57,306 nt of DNA, taken from the IMG/VR virus record IMGVR_UViG_3300046534_001237, positions 1-57,306 of that record; one strand, 5' to 3'. The stretch is from a virus. The notes below the pieces were generated by a model that did not search any database, was not told where the DNA came from, and was given only the letters and a program-made list of their open reading frames with translations. The position numbers and the translations under genes were made by a program. Shown piece after piece: positions 14,929-24,400 of this stretch. Each line of letters opens with the position of its first letter. Position 1 is the first letter of the stretch.

Positions 14929-17900
14929 TAGGTTGCATCAACAGTTACTGCGGTCCGATTACCGTTTTCGTCAACCGTGGCAACAATTCTGTTTTTACTG
15001 TCGGCTTGATCACGTATAGCCACAGACGTTCCTTCGGCGCCAGAAAGCTTGCCTGCCGCTGCCGCTAGAAGTAAACGCATTACTTCTTGGTGATCCATGC
15101 CATTTTCGATACCGCTCAGCATATCAATCTCTGCCGCCCTGGTCGGTGTATAGCCTTGAGCGGTTAACGCCGATTGAACAGTCGCTTGGTTGACTGCTGT
15201 GCCAGTATTAACTTCTGTTACATAAACGGGATTTCGCCAATTTACCTCAAGTCCATTGCCGCCAGTTGTTGGATCAATTGCGGGGCGCTCACCATTATCA
15301 CTATAAAATCTATGGTTATCTGTGTTCTTAACAAAGCCATTTGTCTCATCCAATTTAACTGTCAGTATTGAAGCATTAGTTTTAGTGTTGCCAGCGTCCA
15401 CCCCTGTAATTGCGCCCCAAAATTTATACATTCCTTCTGATGTAGTTAATAAATATGAAAAATATGGGTGAATACTTGCTGCTAGATAGTCAGTATTAGT
15501 GTCAAGAACAATATAGTTTAAGGAATAATTTGGAGAGAATACAGAATCATAGTCTGATCCATCTAATCCTTTATCTACATAAACATCGTCTAATATCATT
15601 TCAACAGTTGCAGAAATACCAGAAGAAAGCGCCGTACCGATTGCTCGACCTATATTGAAAGTAGTGCCTTCATCCATCTCAGCAAACTTTATTTCGTAAG
15701 CGTCACCTGTTGCAAACTCTTCTCCATTAATATACGAAGCGGAATAACCAGTGCCTGCTGGATCACTGTCAAAGAATAATACTCCGTAGGTAGTCCAAAC
15801 AACATTACCCGCGCCAGTGCCATTGGTATCAGCCGATGTATTTCCAACAGTTGTATCCCATGTAGGCTCTGTATTATTCGACGTTCCGCCCGTTGTGGCC
15901 CTCATGTATAGGCCAGCGACTCCCTCAGTCCCAATACCAGACGTTCGCAATACCATCGACCCAGTTGCATAAGTATTGCTTGCTTGCCATGCTGAAGCTG
16001 TTAGGGATGTCACGTTAAGTATCTGTAGTCGATCGTTAGCCTGTGCGCCTGCATCAACTAAACCTGTGACAGTTATATTCGAGGTTACTATTGGCGTGTA
16101 GTATGTGCCATCATCAGCCTGAAATGTTGTGAAATCAGGGTGATCTACGCTTGAACGGCTGACATAAAAACCAACCAGAGCAGGTGTCGAGCCTTCTCTA
16201 TATCCGCGCTCAGTTTCTTGGCCTGTAGCATTGTAAATAACCATATCAGGCATTTCAAAATAACGTAAAAGAGTGCCGCCAGGTATCAAAGCATTTGGAT
16301 CATTAGCAGCATCATAATTAAGCTGATCTGCTATGTCAGAACCGGAGTTAGTCCCACCGTCGATTATTTCGTAAGCAAAGGCTTTACCGCCATAGGTATC
16401 ACCAGCCACCATGGTTATTTGGGCACTGATGCCTGGGTCTGTTCCAGAATAGCTATGTGGCGCATTGGCTAGACTAACTGCGTAAGCATAAGATTCTATT
16501 TCAGATATGCCCTGACTGACTAAAACATCAACTCTTGATTGTTTGCTACCAGCCAAAAATGATTTGATAAGCATGTAGTCATTATAATTATACTCGTCGG
16601 TATCAGAAGCATCTCCATCGTGATTGTCATCTCGATAATACTGAAAAGCCTCGTCAACGACATTATTAGTCAATGTCAAAGCAGTTGACGCACCTGAATC
16701 TATTTGCCGAAAATGTGTGGTCGAGCCTGTAATATCACCGCCTGATTTTACAAAGCACCATTTTTCAGTTGGGTTGACCGCATCGGCGGCATTGTAGACT
16801 TGAGACCCAGCGCCTTTCCAATATTGCATATCATCAACCGTCATGCCTGCGGTTAAGTCAAATCGAGTCGGGCCTATGGCTGTCATCAATAGCTTAGTAT
16901 TAAAGTAAGCGCTATCTAACCTAAATTCATCTGATTTTGACGAGTAAACATTTCGAGCCTGTTGGTCGGAGTTGAATGTTAAAACTTTTGTGCCTCGGTT
17001 ATAACTGTATTCACTATCGATGTTTAATGCATGACCAGAATTATATGCCTCGTCAAGATCAAGCTCAATGTCAAAAGGGCCATTAACAGGCGTAACATTT
17101 TGGCGGTTGACTAGAACATAACCTTGCTTCAAAACCTCAATGTCAATAACGTCAGTGTTGGTGTAGTCATATTCTAAAGTCGTCGCAGTAGCACTATCTA
17201 CTACATCTTGGCTATCACCTGCACCCACAAAGCGCCGTATCAAAGCGCTCAGGTCAGCGTTGATTGAAAAGGTGTTAGAAGGTGCAGATATTGTTAGTGT
17301 GCCTGCTGTAGCCTGTGATCGTGGCTGAGTAAAACCTGAACCAAAATCAACTACAATTTCAAGTGTGCCTGTACCTGTATACTGTATGTCATAGCTGTCC
17401 TCGCCACCGGAAGTTTTCATCCCTGTAGCAGTCCATGACTCTCCCCCATGATTACCCGTGATTCTTATTGAAAGCGCAGAGTTTTTAGTAAACGTGACAT
17501 TATGTAGAGCGTTAAATTCGTCCTCTGTCGTAACAGTTACAGCTTGCGCTTCAATGCAAGTTGATATTGTTAATGCGCCTAGAGAATTACCAGAAACAAA
17601 ACCATTTAAAATAATTTCATCGCACCCAGAAAAACTAGCTCCAGCGTATATTTCTGAGCCGATGCCTTGCAAAGTTACTTTAGAATTTAAGCAAACAAAA
17701 TTACCAAAATTGTAAGCAGCGCTAACGTTAGTATCTGGGTCAACAATAAATTTATGCCTATTGTTAAAATCAACTACTATTCCTCCCATATCAAAATCAC
17801 AAAAAGCGCTTGCTTTTAACCTTAGCTGGTTCTTTCCTTCGGGTATATTATGTACTACAAATAATGCTGATTCATCGTAAGCTTTTGTAAAAGAAAGACT

Positions 17901-19346
17901 TTGGTTGGTTGCTTTAAAAATAGTTTTATCAGTGCCATTACCAATCAAGATTGATCCCGCTGTTAAATATTGGCCAGACACATAGCCTCTTTGATTTTGT
18001 GCAAATCCACAAGCTCCAGTATCTGAGACAGGTATTAAAACACCGAAGTTAGCAGGTCTTAGTGCCGAACCACCTATAATCGGGATGCAAGCGTTAGAGT
18101 CGGTTTTTACTTTAAAAATAGGCCCACATTCAAAAGTGTGCGTATTTAGCGCCGCAGTAGCACCCAATATGATTCCGTTTATTGCAGTAAAATCAATTGT
18201 ACCTTTTTCATAGTAAGATGTTGTGCTCGTGTCTATCGCAACATGAAAAGGGCCACCACTTGGCGAAACTACTGTATCTGAAGCAGCTATCTTCCATATC
18301 GCTAAGTTAGTTCCGTCAGATAGCCCAATAAACATCCCACTCACATCGTAAGTCACACCGTAAGTCGGGCCGGATAAAGAAGCACAAGTCATGTTTAGTA
18401 TAGTATTTGTTAAGTTTACGGCAGTTGTTAAACCTGTCTCACTGACATAAAATCTCCCTCTATCACTAGAGGAAGACATCACTAAACCTAGTGATGACGT
18501 TTGTAAAGCCTTGCCGTTGCCTATGCTGGCTCTTATTTCTATTTCTTCATAATTCGGTGTTAAACCGTCAATAGTATCAGAACCAAATTTCGAAATTGGA
18601 TTTGATACACCTGATGTCAAAAAAGAAGATGAAGATTTTGAACACATGGGATGTACAAGCTCAAAAATTGTTGTACTAGGGTCAACGCAAGGTTCCGCAG
18701 TAGTGCCTGAGTCTGCAATTGCAATAGAGCAGAATGTTATTTGTGTCTGCGAAGCACCGCAATAAGCAGTATGACTTGGAGTAGTTGATGAAGCTGTGAC
18801 TTGCGTAAATGAAGCACAAGTCAATGCCAGCACATCACCATCAACGTGTAAATCTTTTTGTGAAATTGGAGGCGAGAATTGTACCATTGAAGTGTCGTTT
18901 TCAGACGCAATAAAATGGATGACTAACGCACTGTCACTTCCTGTTGTGTCCATTGAAGGGGTTAAAAAGTCTGTGCTATTAGTCGTTTCTTCACCAGAAA
19001 TGGAGTCTACAATTTCAGCACCAGCACCAGGAACACCGCGCACAATAACTACCAGTGCCGCCATTTCGTTAGCTGTGCCATCGGTCACAATTGTAGGCAT
19101 ACTCTCTGAAGATGATGCTGCTCGTTTAGTAAAAAGAGCGCAACTACAAAGGGCGCCAGGGGCAAAAGTAGTCGGTACAAACTCTTGTCGATTCCAACCT
19201 GCTGCGCTTAATGTATGTCCTGTTGTGTTTATAACACCAAAAACACAAATAAAATCGTCCGCTTGATGAGGGACAGAGGAAGGGATTATTTGGACTTCTG
19301 TATTTCCACCTGTATCAGATCCTTTAGATGCTGTTATTCTAGGCAT
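14928..19346 (-). CDS. Large adhesin-like tail protein
   Basis: 1472 residues, strongly enriched in S, T, G, N and beta-forming residues with almost no coiled coil, as in phage receptor-binding or tailspike proteins. The N-terminus (about 1-220) looks like a jelly-roll unit; residues about 480-700 resemble parallel-beta repeats; the C-terminus has GTSVAIRDQADSKNRIVATV, like the RD-x-A motifs at the ends of many phage tail proteins. No catalytic residues are recognised. It lies downstream of the lysis genes, away from the S74 fibre, so the phage may have two receptor-binding systems. Confidence 0.7.
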   Translation of the reverse strand: MPRITASKGSDTGGNTEVQIIPSSVPHQADDFICVFGVINTTGHTLSAAGWNRQEFVPTTFAPGALCSCALFTKRAASSSESMPTIVTDGTANEMAALVVIVRGVPGAGAEIVDSISGEETTNSTDFLTPSMDTTGSDSALVIHFIASENDTSMVQFSPPISQKDLHVDGDVLALTCASFTQVTASSTTPSHTAYCGASQTQITFCSIAIADSGTTAEPCVDPSTTIFELVHPMCSKSSSSFLTSGVSNPISKFGSDTIDGLTPNYEEIEIRASIGNGKALQTSSLGLVMSSSSDRGRFYVSETGLTTAVNLTNTILNMTCASLSGPTYGVTYDVSGMFIGLSDGTNLAIWKIAASDTVVSPSGGPFHVAIDTSTTSYYEKGTIDFTAINGIILGATAALNTHTFECGPIFKVKTDSNACIPIIGGSALRPANFGVLIPVSDTGACGFAQNQRGYVSGQYLTAGSILIGNGTDKTIFKATNQSLSFTKAYDESALFVVHNIPEGKNQLRLKASAFCDFDMGGIVVDFNNRHKFIVDPDTNVSAAYNFGNFVCLNSKVTLQGIGSEIYAGASFSGCDEIILNGFVSGNSLGALTISTCIEAQAVTVTTEDEFNALHNVTFTKNSALSIRITGNHGGESWTATGMKTSGGEDSYDIQYTGTGTLEIVVDFGSGFTQPRSQATAGTLTISAPSNTFSINADLSALIRRFVGAGDSQDVVDSATATTLEYDYTNTDVIDIEVLKQGYVLVNRQNVTPVNGPFDIELDLDEAYNSGHALNIDSEYSYNRGTKVLTFNSDQQARNVYSSKSDEFRLDSAYFNTKLLMTAIGPTRFDLTAGMTVDDMQYWKGAGSQVYNAADAVNPTEKWCFVKSGGDITGSTTHFRQIDSGASTALTLTNNVVDEAFQYYRDDNHDGDASDTDEYNYNDYMLIKSFLAGSKQSRVDVLVSQGISEIESYAYAVSLANAPHSYSGTDPGISAQITMVAGDTYGGKAFAYEIIDGGTNSGSDIADQLNYDAANDPNALIPGGTLLRYFEMPDMVIYNATGQETERGYREGSTPALVGFYVSRSSVDHPDFTTFQADDGTYYTPIVTSNITVTGLVDAGAQANDRLQILNVTSLTASAWQASNTYATGSMVLRTSGIGTEGVAGLYMRATTGGTSNNTEPTWDTTVGNTSADTNGTGAGNVVWTTYGVLFFDSDPAGTGYSASYINGEEFATGDAYEIKFAEMDEGTTFNIGRAIGTALSSGISATVEMILDDVYVDKGLDGSDYDSVFSPNYSLNYIVLDTNTDYLAASIHPYFSYLLTTSEGMYKFWGAITGVDAGNTKTNASILTVKLDETNGFVKNTDNHRFYSDNGERPAIDPTTGGNGLEVNWRNPVYVTEVNTGTAVNQATVQSALTAQGYTPTRAAEIDMLSGIENGMDHQEVMRLLLAAAAGKLSGAEGTSVAIRDQADSKNRIVATVDENGNRTAVTVDAT

Positions 19347-19349
19347 TAT

Positions 19350-19463
19350 CTAATCTTTATCCTTTCTGGGGCTTGCCCTGCGTTCAGTGTGTTTGATATC
19401 CCACCAGAATTTTGCTAATTGCAATACAGTAGTTTTTATACAAGTTACTCTGGGGTTTGTCAT
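19350..19463 (-). CDS. Tiny basic protein (37 aa)
   Basis: ATG 19463 lies 2 nt after the stop of the membrane-protein gene and TAG 19350 is 3 nt before the adhesin start. Sequence TTVLQLAKFWWDIKHTERR then a basic tail. It fills an otherwise empty gap in a tightly packed operon, which supports it as real. An amphipathic membrane-binding peptide is possible. Function unknown. Confidence 0.5.
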   Translation of the reverse strand: MTNPRVTCIKTTVLQLAKFWWDIKHTERRASPRKDKD

Positions 19464-19465
19464 TA

Positions 19466-19924
19466 CTATTTCTTCCTGTTATGTTCTTTAGCAACAGCTT
19501 CTAACTTAGCCCTAAGCTCCGCGTCTTCAGGCTTTCGAGGTGTCATCAGAGTTGCGTCAGGATTAAAGCCTACTTTGCCCTCAGCATCGGTAACTGGTGG
19601 TCTCATCTTCAACACAGACTCTAGCCAAGTAATCTTTTTACTTCGTGCATAAGACTTTAGGCAGATGTACAAAGCAGGGTTACAAATACCGGTCAGCACT
19701 GCCCACTTCTCAGCGTCTGGTGAGTCTAGTAGGTAAAGGCCAATGCTATAGCCAATGCCGAATGCCATAATCTGAGTAAATTTCTGGCGTAGGAATTTAT
19801 GCTTAGGAGGTAGTATCGTCTTGAGAATGTCTTTAAGGAACTGGACTATAATCAGGGAAGCTAGCAAAGCTGGAACTAGCCATACGCCTCCTGAAGCTAT
19901 CATTTGATTTATGTACTCAAGCAT
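19466..19924 (-). CDS. Membrane protein of the lysis region
   Basis: 152 residues with two to three hydrophobic segments (about 13-30 VWLVPALLASLIIVQF; 50-68 FGIGYSIGLYLL; 74-90) and a charged cytoplasmic tail with PRKPEDAELRAKLEAVAKEH. It follows two holin-like genes and the endolysin. It may be a holin, an antiholin or a spanin-like partner; it lacks a signal-anchor plus periplasmic coiled coil, so i-spanin is not favoured. Confidence 0.55.
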   Translation of the reverse strand: MLEYINQMIASGGVWLVPALLASLIIVQFLKDILKTILPPKHKFLRQKFTQIMAFGIGYSIGLYLLDSPDAEKWAVLTGICNPALYICLKSYARSKKITWLESVLKMRPPVTDAEGKVGFNPDATLMTPRKPEDAELRAKLEAVAKEHNRKK

Positions 19925-19926
19925 TG

Positions 19927-20121
19927 CTACAACCCTCTATCTTTTTTTAAAAACTGCAATGTCTTGTGCTTATAATACCAAGTGATACCTCTACCTATGA
20001 TTGCTACTATTACTGAAAGTACAGCCACCCATTCGGGTAGCGTTAAACTAGCCAGCAAGGCAAACAACGACGCGATATAACTTACTAGACTTGCTACTTC
20101 TGACATTGATTCCTCACTCAC
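19927..20121 (-). CDS. Small holin-like membrane protein
   Basis: 64 residues with two transmembrane helices (ASLVSYIASLFALLASLTLP and EWVAVLSVIVAIIGRGITWY) and a basic C-terminal tail (KHKTLQFLKKDRGL). This is the topology of small phage holins of the P2/HP1 type. Its ATG overlaps the end of the 3TM holin gene. Likely a second pore-former or regulator of lysis timing. Confidence 0.65.
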   Translation of the reverse strand: MSEESMSEVASLVSYIASLFALLASLTLPEWVAVLSVIVAIIGRGITWYYKHKTLQFLKKDRGL

Positions 20122-20546
20122 GACTTATTCTTACCTAGTGTCTTTGTTACCTTCTCTATACCACGGCTACCAAAGTAAGCAATTGTCATTGTAACTAACA
20201 AGGCTTCATAAACTGGTATATAAACTGGATTGATAACGAAGCCTCCCATATTCCCGTCAGCAAAAGTAATCAGAAAGAAGGCAAATAAAACCGCCGCATA
20301 AGCTATTGGCCTGACTAACCTAGTAACGCCATGCTCATTGTCGGACTTCCACCTGGCAGTTATCTCAGCATCATATTTAGACTGAGCGTCCATTACCTGC
20401 GTCTTAAACTTATTCATTTCAGCTTGCATAAGATTCTTAGCAATTGCTCTTTCTTCATCACTTGTAAATAATGAATCAAGACCACTAGCTACAGAATCAA
20501 CAACAGTAGCAGCACCCTTAGAAAATATTTTTCCAAACCAGTTCAT
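20118..20546 (-). CDS. 3TM holin of the GTA_holin type
   Basis: 142 residues from ATG 20546, which has GGGAGGT upstream; the longer start at 20561 would place that ribosome site inside the gene. An amphipathic N-terminus and charged helix (EERAIAKNLMQAEMNKFKTQ) precede the characteristic WKSDNEHGVTRLVRPIAY segment, then helices AAVLFAFFLITFAD and VYEALLVTMTIAYFGSRG. This matches the holin family first noted for gene-transfer-agent release. It would permeabilise the inner membrane for the endolysin gene just upstream. Confidence 0.8.
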   Translation of the reverse strand: MNWFGKIFSKGAATVVDSVASGLDSLFTSDEERAIAKNLMQAEMNKFKTQVMDAQSKYDAEITARWKSDNEHGVTRLVRPIAYAAVLFAFFLITFADGNMGGFVINPVYIPVYEALLVTMTIAYFGSRGIEKVTKTLGKNKS

Positions 20547-20570
20547 TAGTAGACCTCCCATAGTTTCATA

Positions 20571-20981
20571 TTAATCCTCGTCTAATTGAATATGCGGCAT
20601 ATCCCACCCATAAAATTGATGCGATTTTGATTTCCAAAGGCCGCCCCATGTGATCTTGATACCTTCCTCGCTTGCTGCCTGTAAGAATGCACAAGCAACC
20701 ATTGCTAAATGATCCCGTTCCCATGATGCTTTACCGTCAATAAAGGCGTAAAAATCAAGTGCTTTACCCGTCTGATGATAGCTTTTTTTGATATAACCAT
20801 CGCACTGTGACTTTTCATCTCGGAATAATTCGTTTTGACGCGAAGCAAGTCGCAACCCTGAGTCTCGACCATGACCAAAATCTATCAAGGTTATTTCAAT
20901 AGCTCGGTTACTAACTATAATCAAAGGCTCATCAACACCAGCGCGATTTTTCTTTGATGATTCCGAAAGTGCATAACTCAT
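20571..20981 (-). CDS. M15-family endolysin (L-Ala-D-Glu/VanY-type peptidase)
   Basis: 136 residues from ATG 20981, 10 nt after GGAG. The M15 zinc motifs are visible: SYHQTGKALDFYAF (H69, D76) and WDMPHIQL (H130). Size and composition match phage peptidoglycan endopeptidases that cleave stem peptides, and no signal peptide is present, so release would depend on the adjacent holins. The substrate bond is inferred from family membership. Confidence 0.88.
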   Translation of the reverse strand: MSYALSESSKKNRAGVDEPLIIVSNRAIEITLIDFGHGRDSGLRLASRQNELFRDEKSQCDGYIKKSYHQTGKALDFYAFIDGKASWERDHLAMVACAFLQAASEEGIKITWGGLWKSKSHQFYGWDMPHIQLDED

Positions 20982-20994
20982 ATTAATCTCCAAT

Positions 20995-21414
20995 TCAATT
21001 TAAAGTCGGTTTAACTACAGTGGCATTAGCTATCGTCTTTACTAAATAGCCCTTATCATCTCTAACATGGGTGAATTCCCAGTTTAATACCGGTCCTGGC
21101 GCTTGTGTTTGTGCGCTGATAATAGCCGATTTTAGCTCATCAAGCATCATTACGTTCGCTCTCGAAGATTCACTCACGCTTTTTGATAGAGACATAATGG
21201 CTTTACTATTAAGATCTGGCGCAGCAGGTAAGGGCATTGGTTCCTTTTTTATTGGTGCGGGTACCGGTTCGGGCATAGGCGCTGGTTCAGGTATTGGCCT
21301 CATCTGGACTTTCTTTTTACTTGAGTTAAATACCTTGCCGCTTTTATTCGATATTTTAGAACCTGATTTTAAAGCCAGGTTATTCAGGTCAGATATGCTT
21401 TTAACTTTTCTCAT
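20995..21414 (-). CDS. Hypothetical protein with proline-rich linker
   Basis: 139 residues from ATG 21414, coupled by TAATG to the 1924-residue gene. A basic N-terminus (KVKSISDLNNLALKSGSKIS) is followed by a P/E-rich linker (residues about 40-70, PIPEPAPMPEPVPAP) and a C-terminal domain (WEFTHVRDDKGYLVKTIANA) that resembles short domains at the ends of phage head or tail accessory proteins. It sits between virion and lysis genes. Confidence 0.65.
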   Translation of the reverse strand: MRKVKSISDLNNLALKSGSKISNKSGKVFNSSKKKVQMRPIPEPAPMPEPVPAPIKKEPMPLPAAPDLNSKAIMSLSKSVSESSRANVMMLDELKSAIISAQTQAPGPVLNWEFTHVRDDKGYLVKTIANATVVKPTLN

Positions 21415-24400
21415 TAGATACAATCCCGAAGCTTCTCTAAAACGCTTATACGATTATCAATATCAGTCATTGTTTCGGCAGCGTCCGAGGTCACTGTATA
21501 GATTTCTCCAGTTTCCTCAACTTCAACTTCATAGCTGATATCTTTCCCGCGCATCGATAGGTATGGATCGGCATCCTCCATACGAAACATTGTCTCGCCT
21601 TTGTCAATTACCAGCATTCGAGTATTTACACCGGTGCTAACTGGCAAGCTCGGATCGTTAAAAGTGCCTTCGTCTAGCTTTTCATCGGTACCACCAACAC
21701 TATCAACCCAATCACGAAAGGCTTTGGCTTTTTTATCATTACCAAAGAAAACGCCTTCACCAGCAATCGACACCAATCGACCACCAGGCTTTAACAAATC
21801 ATAAGCATGTTTAATGTGCTCGGAGTCGCGTCGATCCGAGAAAGGAGGATTCATTATTATTCGATCGTAAAGCTTTCCGTCTTCGCTATTGAACTCCATG
21901 AAATCACGACCAACAACATTAAAGCCTTTTGCTTCAAGTAGCTCCACACGCTTGTTTGACATTTCGATAACATCAGGCTCAACACCAGAGCTTCTAATTT
22001 GTTCAGCGATATGACCCATACCTGCAGAGGGTTCTAATACTGTCATGCCTTCCTGGATATCTGCGGCCTCGATCATTTCATCAGCAATAAAAGCAGGAGT
22101 AGGAAAGAAATCTAGTCCGTCTTTTTGGCGACCAACCATTGACCGCTCCATTTCCTTTATTTTATCTGGCGCATTTTGCTGTTTACGAAGTCCGACATAT
22201 TCCTGCAATGCTGATCTAAACTCTGCTGCGGTTTCAATATTCATTGAGCGCAGTCGTTTACGCTTATCGTTTGAGTTTTCTAATTGCCATGGGACCCGGA
22301 TTTGCTTGCGGTTTACTTTGGCAATAATCTCTTGTGCAAAATCCTGGTTAATTGATACGCGAGTATCTGTGCCACCAGTCCAAACACCTCGCCGCTGGGC
22401 CTCAGAAGGGCTCATAACAACTTGGTGTTTGCCGTTCTTAACCTTTAATGAAATAGCTTGGCCACCAAAACCAGAGGTTTGAATTGTTATGTCAGCTTCT
22501 TTTTTCGTTTTAAATACTGCGTCAGTTGCATCCTTTTTATAAAAAACTGATACTTTATTTATATTCTCTTTGGCAAACATTTCGTATTGCTTGCTGGAGT
22601 CATCAGCTATTTTTAATAAGCGATTGCCTAATAGTTTAGTTCCTGAAAGTTGCTGCAGTTCTCGGCCTAGCCGGGCAAGATCTGAACGCCAAACTCGATA
22701 AGTTGGGAATTCAATATACTCGACCGTCTCGCTAGTGGCTGGCTGCTGCCTCATATTTTCTTGCTTTTTATAATCACCATCATGAATAGCAATTGCCTCT
22801 GAAGATTTGCCAACATGAACAAATGTATCGAGCATATCAATCTGAGTTTTAGTTCGAACCTGATCTAAGAATTGAATATCACCATTCTCAATACCGTTTG
22901 CAATATTGTTCATAGTTTCGGCCATTGCTATTTCGCCCTCGGCCTTATCTATGGCGCTAGCCGCTTGACCAGCTCTCTTGCTTGTATTGGTCTTCCTATC
23001 TGAGTTTAGCGCCGTGTTGCCCCTGTCATCTAACTTACCAGCCATATCTAGCAATCTTTCTACAGAAGACTGAGAACGATCATCTTTAAACGAGTCAACA
23101 CGATCCTGAGCTACCTCAGTTGCTTGTGATGTATCACCAGCGGCCAGTTTAATAAAAGCCTCAGCCTGTTCTTTTTCAGTAAAAGTAAATCCAGGTGTAG
23201 CACCATTGCCCCGGTACGATGAATAATAACCGCCAATTTTTTTAGAAGAGTTTTTAAGCGTTAGGAAATCTTCTTTGTCGACCCGCTCGGCTAGCTGAAC
23301 AACAAATAAGTCATAGCCTTTTTTGGTATGAGTTGTTTCAATAATCTCACCCTCAACCATTTGAGATCCACTATTTACCCTAGTGCGCTGCTCGTCTTTT
23401 GTGAACACCCGTTTGCTGCGAGACTCTTTGGCAACCAAATTATCAAATTTTAATCGCTGGTCTAACGGCATCAATGCTCTAGCTTCAGAAAAAGTTTTTA
23501 CACCAGCATCATCGCCCAATTTATTTAGTATGTTTTTGTAATCCTGAATTGTTTCAGGGTTTTTCATTCCTTTGGATGATTCGTCTAGCTTAGCTTTATA
23601 ATCAACTTTGCTTTTGGCTACCTTTTCGGCATATCCGTCTATCATTTCCTGAGTGATAGCCATTATTCGATCTAGCTCTTTTTGCTGGCGTTCATCTTTA
23701 TTAAAACTATAGCTCGTTATTATAAACCCGGTATCGGTAGCGGTCGGTCTAAGAAAGTCATTCTTCAGGTCGTCATAAGCTGCATCAACGACTCGGGCTT
23801 TTTTATCCTGTTCGTATCGACCAACGTTGTATTTAGCAATTAACTGGGGTTTAGTTAGTTTGCTAAGACCTTCTTTAATTGACTGCTCGTTATCAATAAG
23901 CATCTTGTAAGAGCTTTGTAATTCGTCAACCTTCAATCCACCGTCTGATATTTTATCTATAGTAGCGTCAATAGGACCCATGATAGGGTCTTCGTAAACA
24001 GGCTTTTCATCTTCAGGTGTTTTCTTTACTGCTTCCGGCTTCAACTCTGATTGTTTATTGGCTCGCTCTGAGCCCGTACCTGGTGGAGCTTTTACTGGCT
24101 CAGCTTCTTGCCCAGCCTTGGGACCAAAGGTTTCCTCGGTCTTTGTTTTTAGCTGTGCTTTTTTAATTGGCGTAGCGTAATTATCTTCTACCTCGTTACC
24201 GTCCCGGTCGGTGAATACATTTTCTTCTTCAGTCGCTACTACCTGCTCGCCATTACTGGTTTCATGCGTTGGTATAAAGTCTAGCTCAGGCAATGAATTA
24301 GTAGGGCTAGTCGCTGCTTCGTTGCTAGCTTGAGTGATTGCCTCGCTTGTAGCTGTAATCGCACCACCAGCTTCAGTGTGCTTCAGTTTTAAATCTGACA

